DNA of 64,000 nt from Hofstenia miamia (Eukaryota; Xenacoelomorpha; Acoela; Hofsteniidae). Below the pieces are notes generated by a model. It had not been told where the DNA came from. It saw only the letters and a list, made by a program, of their open reading frames with translations, and searched no databases. Shown piece by piece: positions 34,576 to 46,453 of this stretch. The first letter of the stretch is position 1. Each line of letters starts with the position of its first letter. Made by a program: the position numbers and the translations under genes. Where the stretch lies: the NCBI GenBank assembly GCA_900660155.1, contig CABFPE010000315.1:473141-537140 (forward strand), given 5' to 3'.

Positions 34576-36776
34576 TAAGCAGCTTGTGCATGTTAGTGGA
34601 ACAATTTATAGTTGCATAACATTTAACTAACAAATTTAAGAAAGTTTTTTTTGAAAAATATGAAATTTGAAATTTCTTGATAGTCTTAGACCTGTAAGAA
34701 ACATTAGCAGTACTGCAAATTCAAAAGTGTAAATTATTAGACAACCATTTTATTTTATATAAGCAAATTTTTGTGTATAAATTAGATTTATATTTTATAC
34801 AATACATTTTCTGATTAAAAACGTTTATAATGCATTATATATAAATTCAACTATCACAACGAAACTCAATGCGAATTGCAAGATCCAAACATAGAGCTTG
34901 TCAAGAAAAGATCTATATAATTGATACTGAAAAAAACTTCCATAGCGTTTGGAAATTGATTTTTTCAATTTAATTTCCTTTAGAGTAGCGCTACATACTT
35001 ATATTACTCCAAAAAAATTATTAGAATATACCGGCTATTACATTACGTATTGTAGCCTCGACTCCATAATTCAATTACTGGTTATTATAACATAGACAAG
35101 CTTTCAAACATACACTTCGGTCAAATGAAACGCAAATGTTTTCTTCCCTGTATTTAATAATTTACTCAATTTAAATTTTTAGACTTAAAAATTAATGACG
35201 TATAATGTATTACATAATTTCTCATTACATCTTCATTATTATTTAATAATAAAACTGATGCACTATAACTGATTTTGCTACAGTTTTTTGCTGTTTTCGC
35301 AACTTATTTCGCAAATCTGAAGTTATTCCTATATCCATAAGTTTACTTAGTGTAGTAAGTAGCTTCATTTATTGCAAATCACATGCCCATTCTGTATATG
35401 CCTGATATTAGGATAATTATTAAGTATGGTTCAATTATTGCCTCATAAATACGACCGCCTTCTATGATAATTTGCAATTTAATCAGACACCTATATTTTT
35501 TTAATCAGGTGAAAGCATACTATGATAATTAGCTCTTATAGATGATATGAGTGACTAAGAAAAATTACTTATAATAATGAGCAAGTTAATATAATAGTAT
35601 AATATTGATGAGATGCAACAGCGATAAAGATCTGATGCATAGGTGCACGCAATGGTTGACATAAATGACAAAAGCCACGTCCCTCTCCAAAGCCAAAAGA
35701 AGACAAAATCTGAGTAAATATTCGTCTTTTGCATTAAATAAGAAAAGCAATTTCTGCTCACAGTGTAAAACCATATTAAAATTACATGTTACAATGAACT
35801 ATTTTTTTCAATAGCATAGCTTGTGAAATCTGTTATTTTTGTTTTTCAATTTTTTTACTTTAAATCATTAATGTCAAAAATTGCAATTTCAATTACACAA
35901 ACTAATAAACTGCTAAAAGTATAACTACCTATCTAACGAAAATTATCATTCGGTTTTACACTTCTGGCAATCAAATTTTTTGAATATTTTTTTTAAAGAA
36001 ACAGATAGTGATGCAAACTTTAATATGAGAACAATTAGACAAGAAATGGGCCAAAAATGAGAACAAATGAAGAACAATGCTGATAATTACAATGTATAGT
36101 CTTGTTATTTTAGTTACTGCTTTAATTTTTATTTCTGAATAATACCTTGATAATTTAGAATAGTCTTGGAAATTCCTTAAACTTCTGCACATTTGATAGA
36201 AACTATATGTATATGTATATAAAATTATCTCCTTTCTTTGTAAATATTAGTAATTTGTATAAGAACGCTGACAAAATTTGTAAGAGTTAGGATTATGATT
36301 CTGTAATGTTGGCATCCATACAGAAAGGAATTTTTGGCTGTGTGCCTGATAGCATGCATTAAACTTTTATATTATAATTAGGACTATTTCCAGAAAATAA
36401 TCTTTCCTCAGTGGAGGTCAGAATAACGTCACAAAATATTAATCTCAAACAGTTTCTTAAATCTCAAGGAATTGCTTTTTGCAGTTTTGTTTTGCTCTAT
36501 TATAATTCTGTCATCGTCACTTTTTTATCAATTGTATTTGAATATCATGTTTTTATCACTGTGTACCAACGTAGGAGAGATGTCTAAATGCTTTTTGTTT
36601 AAATTTTTTTCTGCACAACAAAAAATTTTCCTAAATTTCGACATCTGGTTGAATTAAAATTTCATGGCTAAACAAAAAATAAAATGTCAAAAGTTTAGTG
36701 TTTGAGGCAAAACCTTCATAATTTTTGACAAGAATTTAACACATTAAGCATTCTTCCAGATCCAAGATTAGATGTA
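34576..36776. other. AT-rich intergenic region
   Basis: No gene, repeat family or RNA recognised. Short open frames near 35555-35774 and 35971-36192 are low-complexity and unsupported. Confidence 0.4.
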
Positions 36777-37705
36777 CAGGTAAGCCATAAGTAACTTGAT
36801 ATTTTAATTAGCCACAAAAATAAAAATAAAAACAACCACAAAGTCAAAGTATATTTTTTATAATGATCAATACATGGGATTTATAAAAGTTAAATTAAAT
36901 GTTCAATCGCGCCGCCATTGTTTGCAATAACCATTTCACATCTTTTGTGCAAATTTTCTACTGAGCGGCGAAGTTCATCAACGGATATTTCATCGATTTC
37001 TTTAATGATCTTTTGTTTCAAGTCATCTAAATCATTGGCCCGATATGAATGAAAAACTCGTGCCTTTAAAGTTCCCCACAGGTAGAAATCTAAAGGCGAT
37101 AAATCAGGCGACCTGGGAGGCCATGGAACTCCGTAGCCTCTTCCTATCACACGATTTTCTGGAAGCTGACTTGAGATAAAATCACGAGCTAAGACCGAAA
37201 AGTGAGGAGGCGCTCCATCATGTTGGAAGATAACAGATCGCATTTTACGTTTTCTTTTTAACTCAGGAAAAACCGAATCCTTTAAAAGGTTTGTATAATT
37301 TTCCTGGTTTACAGTTTTATCAAAAAATACCGGTGTAAGTTTGTATCTAGCACTAAAAGCCATCCACACACAAACTTTTTGAGGATGTAGTGATTTTTGC
37401 TGTGGGGAACTTTAAAGGCACGAGTTTTTCATTCATATCGGGCCAATGATTTAGATGACTTGAAACAAAAGATCATTAAAGAAATCGATGAAATATCCGT
37501 TGATGAACTTCGCCGCTCAGTAGAAAATTTGCACAAAAGATGTGAAATGGTTATTGCAAACAATGGCGGCGCGATTGAACATTTAATTTAACTTTTATAA
37601 ATCCCATGTATTGATCATTATAAAAAATATACTTTGACTTTGTGGTTGTTTTTATTTTTATTTTTGTGGCTAATTAAATTATCAAGTTACTTATGGCTTA
37701 CCCTG
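36777..37705. mobile_element. Mariner-type transposon converted to a foldback element
   Basis: Bounded by TA on both sides (36775-36776 and 37706-37707). The left end is CAGGTAAGCCATAAG and the right end its inverse CTTATGGCTTACCCTG. The arms are not ordinary short repeats: 36777-37081 is repeated almost perfectly in inverted form at 37400-37705, about 305 bp each. The arms carry the transposase 3' end and 3' UTR, and the middle carries the catalytic core. The original 5' half has been replaced by an inverted copy of the 3' end, with the join at CTGTGGGGAAC. Confidence 0.9.
36890..37369 (-). pseudogene. Transposase C-terminal half (IS630/Tc1/mariner superfamily)
   Basis: 159 open codons on the minus strand. 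FQHDGAPPHFSV holds a catalytic Asp, then WPPRSPDLSPLDFYLWGTLK holds the last catalytic Asp region. The C-terminus HKRCEMVIANNGGAIEHLI is typical of a mariner-like family common in arthropod and other animal genomes. The N-terminal DNA-binding half is missing because of the inversion. A second, inverted copy of the last 62 residues is open on the plus strand at 37397-37591. High intactness suggests a recent element. Confidence 0.88.
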
Positions 37706-37707
37706 TA

Positions 37708-39766
37708 CATTTATTTTTATAATTAAGTCCTTCTTCTCATGTACTTCATAAAAATCTGTTTGATAAAAAACATTTAGCCTTTTTTACTAAAAATATCAGA
37801 ACTTTATCCCAATCTAATTTCATTCATCAAAATTTTTGTATCAGCTTTAGATTCAAATCTGACAGTTCTCTACAGTAATTAAAAGTATTAGTGCTGATCT
37901 ACTGATTGCTGACAAAGCTGCTAATTAATTATTAAAAACAGGAATAACTATATTACAAAAATGGTGACAAAAATTTAAATTTAACTAAGTAGCATAGAGA
38001 AAAAGAATCAAATAGTTCTTCTAGATTCAATGATAAATATTCTATGTACAAAATTTTTTTATCTTTGCATGATTTTCATATAATTTTCAATCTAATGACA
38101 CATTTGTTGCAGTTTTAAAAATTATTCCGGCAAATTACATTTTAGCAATCACATATCATCATCATGCATATACTTAAACTGAAATTATTTAATATAAAAT
38201 AATTTTTCCCTACCTGTACATGTTATATAGATATTGTGAATATTGCAGATTAAATGGGAAAATCTGTACTATCGCAATGCAAGAAAACGGATTGCAATAA
38301 ATTTTTCCCTGTAAATGGGACTTAATTAATATCTAGCTACTTTAATCAGATTAAACTAAACAAAATACTATAAGTTGAATGTTGTTTGGAACTTAGGATG
38401 ACGTGTTTTACTATTTCGAAATTGTGACATTTCGATGTTCTGTAAATGAAAATCATGAGATTGCGATAATGAGAGTAATACCTCCCATTTAAATGTGACA
38501 TCATGACCAAAGAAAACTAATTGAGAAAATACTACGTCACTAGTACAAAAATAACATAGATATTCATGTCCGGTAATTAAGCATAAAATTTGATATTCTT
38601 CAAACTAGTAATTTGATTAATGAAATGATCTTACATTCAGTAGCAATTTTAAACACTCCTGAGGAATATGCACAATTTTATGCTTAATAATTTATTAATT
38701 TTCAGTCAAAGGCCACTAGATGTCTCTAGTTCAGTGCATTTCATGATTGAAATTTAGCTAGAGAAAATGTGGGAATGCAGCATTTCCCAATTTTAGATAA
38801 AGCCAGCTATTTTCACTATAATTGAAAAATTTAGTCTATGATTTTGAGATTTCCTTCTTTGTTGCATACTGGTCTACTTCTTATGAATGTTTAGGCTGTC
38901 TATTATATATTACCGATAAATTTCAAAGGTGTTTACATGCAGTTGGTAATTTTATGTAATGAATTTGCTTCGTAAAATTTAAGTATCACACACTCAGCTC
39001 CTTAATTATTTTACACCTTGATCTCACTGTATATTTAAACAACAAATAATTGATAAAGAAACCCTCAGAGTATATGTATTATAATTCTTAATTAAAAATT
39101 GGTCTTTTGTGTCCAAAAACTTTACCTACATTTACGAAATTTATGACATAATAAATATAGACTTGGGAAGCTTCTCTGCAGATATTATTTTCGTAACAGC
39201 TCTCAGGGTGGTACCGAACGGACCAGGCTGGTTAAAGTGCCGGCCACTATTTTTAGCTAATTGAGATATCTAAAAAAATTTGAAAGCATATTGTCAATAT
39301 GTCTTTAAACTCATATTCATCAAACTATTCAAAGCTCTAAATTTCATATTTGTCTAACTGCAATCACGTATAAAATGATGTTAAATTGAAAATAATTCTT
39401 TTTCTAATTGCAAGTAGCCATGATTTAAGAGTAGAGGAATCGGATTCTGGTTTTTTATATTTATAACTGTTGTTGGCTATCACAACACCAAAAATTACCA
39501 TCCAACAACCGCGGTAAAAATTTTTTTTAGATAATATTATCCTTGAATTTGTATACTTCATCACAATATGTTTTTAATTTTTAAGAATTTCGTCACATAA
39601 ACCGTCTCTAGAATTTAAAAATGTATTTTTAAAAATAATGTTTCAACATTTTATGAAAAATTTTTGTTGGAAATTATCAACTATAAATATATACAAATTT
39701 TGAATTATTTTATGCTGGACTTTCAGGAAAAAATTGATAATTTATCTTAAAATTAAAAATACTTAC
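37708..39766. other. Region downstream of the last recognised Tbx20 exon
   Basis: The 3' exons of the T-box gene should lie here or further left, but I could not identify any. AT-rich; an isolated CG-richer patch at 39200-39250 was noted. Confidence 0.35.
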
Positions 39767-39840
39767 GCGGTATCTGTCATTCTCACTGAATCGCGAAATC
39801 CTTTAGCAAATGGATTGCAGTCAATTTTCAACTTTGTTAT
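39767..39840 (-). CDS. Tbx20: Tbx20 exon: T-box C-terminal helix
   Basis: Short exon 2.9 kb downstream of the previous one. Acceptor CCATTTAG, then [20 protein letters not shown] and MTDTA, donor GC|gtaagt (phase 2). It completes the T-box. Confidence 0.9.
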
Positions 39841-42800
39841 CTAAATGGAATTATCAACTAAGCTAAACACAACAGAACAAATACTTAGGTGACCATCTAG
39901 TGGAAATAGAATAATTTATCCACATTTTTAATGTTTTGAATTCTAAGATTGTCTATAGACTGCAACTGTGTAATATTTCCAATGCATAGTGATCATGTGA
40001 TTTCGCATTTATGAAATTGGTCTAGGTAATTTCTCCAAAAACTACTTTGGAAAAGAAAACGAAAATGATGTAAATGATTTCAACAGAAGCATTACTAAGT
40101 CTGTCTGCATCTAATGCATTAAAATATCATAGCCTCCATCAGTGCTTATATTTCAAATAACCACTGAATCAGTCAGATTCACAGAATTTCAGAAAAACTA
40201 TTGAAAAGCTTCTACATGTATTGTTTTCGTCACCTAAAACCATAGAAGCTACATAGTCAATCCTTGTTTTTCAATTAGACATCTTCCATTTTGCTTAGTC
40301 ACATCATCCTTCCCCTCCCCGCCATGTATTGTGATCCTTCTTTGATGAAGCATCTTCGACTTGCAACTGAGCATACAGTACTGGAAAAAAGAATTCGGCC
40401 ACCTATGATTTGTCATAAATATTTCTAAGAAATGGTATTTTTAAATTAGATTTGGTGTTACAGAAAGACCAATTCGTCAATGTTGAGACATAATTATCAC
40501 CATTATTTTGAATCTCAAGGAGAAATGCTACAATGCTTGTGGTTAGCTAACATTTTCTTGGAAAAATGTTTTCGGCACTTCAGAACAAATCAGAGAATCT
40601 GTAAATAATTTCACTGGTTGTGCTTATTCCAGTCTATTTAGTTTGAAATATCTTTTTTCGCCATATATGATACCTGGTTACGTACCTCTTGCCATCCGCG
40701 AGTTGATTCTCTCCAAACATTGGAAGGGATGAGGCAACGTAATATAGCCCGACTTGTAGAGCGACCTCGAAGTACTGTCGGAGATATCATCAGACATTTC
40801 ACTTCGGACAACATCATTGCCCCCAAGCCAAATGCGGGAAGACCAAAGAAGATCTCCAAAACCTCCCAATCAGCTCTTGTGTGACTTTCAAAGCAAAATC
40901 CCAGGCAGACTTCAGAGGAACTTCGCAAGGGATTGGCTGATGGTCACCTCGTGACTGCAAGAACTGCGTGAAACTCCTGAAGAAGTACTCAATTAGGAAT
41001 TTCGTGGCACCCAGAAAACCATTCTTAATCTCAAAGCAAAGATTCCGCGGGCTAAGGTGGGCCAAGTTGAGATGAGAGACAATTCATCTGAACATTGATC
41101 TAATGTTATATTTTCAGATGAGTCAAGTCAAAATTTCAGCTATGCTCATTAAAAAGAATGTTGATAAAGAGACCAACTGAGCAGAAGTTCAGATTATTGC
41201 CTCAATTAACTGTGGGCACCATGTAGTATGGTGGGAAGTCTGTAATGGTATGGGGTGCAATATGGAAGTGTGACATTTGCAAGATTGTTCACATCACTGG
41301 TACTCCCCGAAGCTTCAATATGCTTGGATTCTAGAGAAGGAACTCTTGCCACTCTTTACAATTGATTCGCTATATGTGCAGGGTGCACCATGTCATACCT
41401 CAAAAGAAATGAAAAACCTCTTCCACAATAATGGGGTTTCTATCCTTGCTGACTGGCCTGGCCAATCTCCAGACCTTAACATTATCGAACATACTGAAGA
41501 CAAGCTGTGGAGCGTAATAAAGAAAGAATTTTATGCAATTCCCAACAGCTATATTTAAAACTCTTTGCTTCAATCGCTGATCGCCTTGAAGATGTTATTC
41601 GCTCAAAGGGACACCCTACAAAATATTAGAAGAGAGAATTTTGTTGCTAAGTGCTTATATTGCATCAATTATTAATTTATGTATCTTATTTTGAATTTAC
41701 TTTTTTTGGATTTGTTCATTTGTTAAAATTTTTTCAGGTGGCCGAATACATTTTTCCAACACAAGTCTTCAAATTTTGATTAAAAGTTAATAGCCAATTG
41801 TTATTCTATATAGTTTATGGTATAAGACATACAGATTTTCCTTTCTCAATCAAAGTAACACTTAGTTATAATCTTAGATACACTCTATCCAATGAATGTT
41901 CATTATTTATTTAAAATAGCAAGGTGGTCGAATACATATTTCCAGTACTGTATTTGTCAACTTCATGGCTACTAAAATATTGAATCCGGATAATCACAGT
42001 TGGTTGTCTAACACCAGTTTTTGGCTTTGGTAGAATTATCTAAACTGAATTGAGCAGCCGCTCTATCTGCAGTTGCAGTTTGGTCAGAACTGCGCACACT
42101 TTGAAGGAGGTGCTTTGGCGGTCTATTAATTTGTAGCTAAAACTAGTTTTTTCACATCTTTCGACATCTTGGGTGAGTAATGTAATGTAATCTTAAACAT
42201 AGGAATACATTCCAAAAATTTAGTAAATAAATTAATTAATATTTTAGGAACAGTTTGGGAAAAATTATATACCAATTAATCTACCGTCTATGCGTTAACT
42301 AGTAGATTTATTTTGAAACTGAACGCTGGTCAATCTTGCCAAGGCCTAATATAATGCCAGCCGTGATAAGTGAAAAAGTTGTCACTAAGTAACAATAGAT
42401 TCGAGAATACTATATTGTAAATGATCGAGTCATGTTATTGCCAATACATGATGAAATTGAACAAAAATGTATGTTATAACAAAATTAGGGAATGGGCAGG
42501 ATCAAGAATAATTGAAAATGGAAATTCTTTTAATCCAGATTGAGGCGAAATTTACCAAATATTTTGTTAAAACACTGTTTACACATAACTATTACTATAT
42601 GATTATTAATGACGAGGCAGTCCTTCAACTCGCAAATTGCGTCAACTTTAAAATTCAATAAATGGTTTAGGAGAACTGTTTGGGAAATTTTTTCATTGCT
42701 AGGCCTAAACCTAACAATTGACTTACTCATTTTGCTTGATGAGAGTAATTGATAGTACTAGAGGCTATCAAATACATATGAATTCTTACCAGTTGGTTTT

Positions 42801-44137
42801 GATAGGCTGTTACAGCTGTGAATACTGTTTCTTTAAACACAAAGGTTTTATACTGAAGAGCGTTGATGTCTTTAATAGGGAACTTCACTGAATCATCCAC
42901 CAAGATCACATATATGCGCGGTTGATAGCGATGCATTGAGTTTAAGATTATCTAAATATTTATTAATTATTCAATTTAAGCATGAAATTATGACAAAATA
43001 TGTTATTCTAATTCATTTTCAAGCAATTTAAAAATCTTACATGTCCATGTGTATCCAACTCATTGTTTGTAAGTTTCAATTTTTCAAATGACAAGATGTG
43101 ATTCTCAATTTGCTCTCCCAAAAGTGGGCCATCTAAATTTAAAATATGACTTTGTAAAAAAATAGAATCATTTTTTAAAAAAGTGCCAAAACCATAATCT
43201 AGTGAACACACAGCTTCAGACAGTGTGTGAGCTAGCTAGCATTGTGGGCTTGCAATTAATATATAAAGGTGAAGCCACAAATACACTAAAAACACAAACA
43301 GAATGTATATTTAAATGATAATTTTCTGCAATATTAAAGAATTGACAACTGATTAGATATTTTAGTAAAGCTATTTTAGTTTGTATTATTATCGTCTCTA
43401 TAACAAATAATGGAATTTGAAGATATGCAGTGCTGAGATTTCAAACATATCTCTAAGAATTTGCGTATTAATAAAGATTTAAACTATTGATGCTGCACAT
43501 TTTCTGGATTTGCTACTCTTGCTAATGATGATTTTAAAGCTGCAAGAGATTTTTTCGGTAAACAATTATTCGCCTTCTTAATCGTTTAATTAATTAATTT
43601 TTCTCAAGAAACGATAGGCCAAAAATGTGAGCTATTAATTCAAAGATTTAGATTGAAAAAAAGCTTCATTCTATTAAGCAAATCTATTGTATAATTAATT
43701 TCAATATCAATTCTCTACAGTAACCATGTGGAATCTTATCCTAGGACCAAAGATGCAGTTATTGAATTTAATATTATAAGAATACCCGGATGGAAGTGAA
43801 TGCGATAATCTGTAGAAGGATCCGCTTTCCCAGCAACAAGCCATGATGATCGATGATAGGCATACCGATAACGCTTATTGTCAACTGGGACGATGTCCAA
43901 AGCTACAATGTACCTCTGCTTCTTACTTAAGCCACATAGCTTCAACCGAATCGCGGGAAACATTCTCCTAAAATGCATTTTGAATGTAAATTACATTATA
44001 GGACACTTACCTTCCTGTTTTGGTGATGATCATTTCTGTTCCATAACGGTTGAATTTTGACCATAAGTCTTTGCTTTCAAGCTGACACCTTACGTTAAAA
44101 ATGAGGTCTGAATTCTCGTGATAATTGCAAATCACTC
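39767..44137 (-). CDS. Tbx20: T-box transcription factor, Tbx20/midline type (partial, five exons)
   Basis: Five minus-strand exons (44137-44011, 43967-43786, 43132-43041, 42951-42790, 39840-39767) splice with matching phases and give a full T-box, the DNA-binding domain of this family. Diagnostic stretches are [83 protein letters not shown] and [15 protein letters not shown]. The last three with [13 protein letters not shown] favour TBX20/H15/midline over TBX1 or TBX15/18. TBX20 proteins act in heart, motor neuron or midline patterning; that role is family knowledge. N-terminal and C-terminal exons were not found. The middle ([13 protein letters not shown], then the [15 protein letters not shown] loop) is more divergent than in vertebrates. 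Confidence 0.9.
40376..41950 (+). mobile_element. Tc1-like transposon in Tbx20 intron
   Basis: 1575 bp between TA duplications (40374-40375 and 41951-41952). The ends CAGTACTGGAAAAAAG and CATATTTCCAGTACTG are inverted. A second set of repeat motifs lies inside (GAAAAATGTTTTCGG near 40558, and GGTGGCCGAATACATTTTTCC near 41739), giving the long IR/DR-type terminal repeats, about 210 bp, known from Sleeping-Beauty-like Tc1 elements. The repeat phrase GGTGGCCGAAT occurs four times in variant form. Opposite strand to the host gene. Confidence 0.9.
40685..41640 (+). pseudogene. Tc1-like transposase, degraded
   Basis: The helix-turn-helix part at 40685-40880 reads [19 protein letters not shown], then [14 protein letters not shown] and GRPKKISK and ends at a stop. 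Near 41105-41130 VIFSDESS matches the first catalytic motif. The frame 41277-41558 reads [19 protein letters not shown], then [13 protein letters not shown] (last catalytic motif) and KLWSVIKKE. The QDGAPCH motif has lost its Asp, and several frame changes are present, so the copy is inactive. Confidence 0.85.
41953..42789 (-). other. Tbx20: Remainder of Tbx20 intron
   Basis: AT-rich intron sequence with no element recognised. Confidence 0.6.
42790..42951 (-). CDS. Tbx20: Tbx20 exon: MHRYQPR to AYQNQL
   Basis: 54 codons, phase 0 at both ends, acceptor ATATTTAG and donor CTG|gtaaga. Encodes [12 protein letters not shown] and [16 protein letters not shown]. Confidence 0.93.
43041..43132 (-). 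CDS. Tbx20: Tbx20 exon: T-box middle
   Basis: Begins with AT completing an Asp codon ([10 protein letters not shown]) and ends GGACAT|gtaaga in phase 0. Encodes [18 protein letters not shown]. Confidence 0.92.
43786..43967 (-). CDS. Tbx20: Tbx20 exon: T-box core
   Basis: From GCATTTTAG|G to CATCCGG|gtattc. Encodes [14 protein letters not shown], then [20 protein letters not shown] and GKADPS. The preceding intron (43968-44010) is only 43 bp. Confidence 0.92.
44011..44137 (-). CDS. Tbx20: Tbx20 exon: T-box N-terminus
   Basis: Reads [18 protein letters not shown] and TEMIITKTG and ends GGAAG|gtaagt, splitting an Arg codon. The start at the acceptor CAATTTAG (44138-44145) is likely but less sure than the end. 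Confidence 0.82.
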
Positions 44138-45743
44138 CTAAATTGAAATAAAAACTTGAATAATATTTCACTTACGAACTTTTCTAATTTTTTCACCTAA
44201 CTTGAATTTATCAATTATTTATGGTTAGATTGATAATCTCTCTTTTGCTTCTTTTATTCACTTAACCATTAGAAAGATGAAATTGTCACTAGGAACTTAG
44301 CCCATTGCTAATGCACTTAGTGATAACTTTCTAGGTTCAAGAAAATATATAATAGTGAAGGCATGCCCTTCATAAATAAGCAAACAACTTTAACTTATTG
44401 CAAGAATATATTTTAAGTGATAACAAACTAAAATTTGCTGATATTGTTATTAAAACTGTCTCAAAAGTTAAAAATAATCGGCAAGAACTTAATCTTTACT
44501 AACCATGTTACGCATGCAATAAGTATAAAATACATCATTAATAGGGCGAACAAAAGTAAAAAAGTCATATTTGAAATAGAGGTAAATTTTGTTTAAATAG
44601 TTTGAAATTTAATTGTTTTAAATTTAATGGATATGTATATACATATTATAAAAATTTTGAGGTCAAAATATATCAAAATTTTACAACATTTGGGAAGGAA
44701 ACAATGTATGAATGATTTTCCTAAAAAAACTCTTTAAAGATATGTAATACAAAACTAACACCATTTTCAATAGTTGGATATCTGAGAAAATTTATGTGTT
44801 ATGTACTTAAATTGTAAACAAAAGTTTAAAGGGAGGAAGACTCTACTTATAAATCTATAACGTCATTTCCAATTCATTTAGTTTTCAAAAATATAAATTT
44901 CTTGGTTACAGAAACAGAAAAATATAACCACAATTTTTGACTACTAAAATAGAGATAAGTTAGAGCAAACATTTAGTTACTAGTTTCATATTTTGCCAAT
45001 GTTTATAAAAATGACATCACTAAGCATGCAAAAACTGCTATAAATGAGGCAAAAATGCAAAAGTTAGTGCACTATACAATAAATTGAATTGAACTTGTAA
45101 AATGCTTTGAGTTTGAATCAACCTTAATTTTGGATGCTTTGCCGAAAATTGAAAATTATAGATTACATGAATAATTTGTTCTCTTGCTTCCATGTAAAGG
45201 TTCTTCTCAATGTTAAAAAGCATGCTTATAAAACAATATAATAAGGGGCAGTGCTTCTACTACCTAGTTGATTATGTTTAGTATAAAATACACGAATTTT
45301 ACTAAAAAGCTTAAAAATCTTTAGGTTATTTTTTAGGTAAAAGAAGTCAAAATTTTTGGGTCAATATTTCAATTTTTTTAGGTCAAAAAAAAATCGCCCT
45401 AATCATTAGAAAATTTTTTTGACGTATGCGATTATATTTAATAAATATGTTACTAATGAGTCACCTCTTGAACTTTAATAATCTAAAAAAACATTTTAAA
45501 ATAATTTCGGTAAATTTTCTGAAAGTATTATTTTATGCACTGTGTTATTCTGGCACTATTGTTGCAGATTCATAGATGAGTTCGTTGACTAGAATATTTT
45601 CGTATGCAATGCTGCTACAATATAAAAAATTTTTTCAATATCAATTTTTCAAACTCTGTTAACATTAATTATCCCTTCATATGTTACAGTCACTTCCTCT
45701 ATAGTGATATACCACTAAATCTTTTTTTAATTCCCATGTATTC

Positions 45744-45746
<3 letters not shown>
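44138..45746. other. Upstream of recognised Tbx20 exons
   Basis: Should be intron or upstream sequence of the T-box gene. AT-rich, and no further exon could be supported. Confidence 0.35.

Positions 45747-45778
<32 letters not shown>
45747..45778. repeat. (TA)n microsatellite
   Basis: Left border of the Penelope-like fragments. Confidence 0.95.
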
Positions 45779-45780
<2 letters not shown>

Positions 45781-46413
45781 CTCTGGTAAAACGTTATTTA
45801 GGTAATTTAAATATTTTTTAGCTTCTTTTTAGTTATCAAAAATTGAAAATATATCATCCATATATCTTACATAAAATTCAAAATTCAAAATTACTTTTAA
45901 TGATATCCATTGCAAATGCTCCCATTGTTGGTCCTAAGGCTGATCCCATTGCCATTCCATCTATCTGTTTATACACCGTTTTATTAAATACGGGAATGTT
46001 TGTAAATAATGATTTCACATCGTAGTTTACAATAAATCTTTTTTTGTTATTCAATTGTTAAGTGAAATTTAACTTGGTTAGAAAATCAGATGTATCACGA
46101 ACATTATATTTGGTTGGAAAGGATTTTTTTAAGATTTTATCTAACCATTTTAAGCAATTTGAATTTTGGAAGTTTGTTGTATAATTTGATGATGTTAGTT
46201 TAGCACGATTAAATAATGCTTTTATGTGGTTTTTTTGTACGTTTTACTAAAATATGAGTTGTATGGAATGTAGAGTCCAGAATTTGTTGACTTGATGTAC
46301 CAATTGGTTTCAGGATAGTTATGTATTCAAACGTCATGAAAATTTAATTTGTTGTTGATTTCAGTTTCCATAGTAAAATTTATTTCTGGTAAAGCGTTAT
46401 TTAGGTAATTTAA

Positions 46414-46418
<5 letters not shown>
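45779..46418 (-). mobile_element. Penelope-like retroelement, two partial copies head to tail
   Basis: Minus strand. At 46200-45780 a reverse transcriptase has NYDVKSLFTNIP, KQIDGMAMGSALGPTMGAF and (other frame) VRYMDDIFSIF, the YMDD-type catalytic site, then LNYLNNVLPEI. At 46418-46200 a second piece starts with the same LNYLNNALPEI and continues with METEINNKLNFHDV and LYIPYNSYFSKTYKK, the part that normally follows the catalytic core. So the C-terminal piece lies upstream of the N-terminal piece. Penelope elements are known for such tandem, permuted arrangements. Both outer ends abut (TA)n tracts. Stops and frame changes are present. Confidence 0.75.

Positions 46419-46451
<33 letters not shown>
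46419..46451. repeat. (TA)n microsatellite
   Basis: Right border of the Penelope-like fragments. Confidence 0.95.

Positions 46452-46453
<2 letters not shown>

Noticed and set aside
39200-39250. Possible further Tbx20 exon on the minus strand after an acceptor-like AATTAG
   Set aside because: In the phase required by the preceding donor it reads a stop almost at once and does not resemble the Tbx20 C-terminus.
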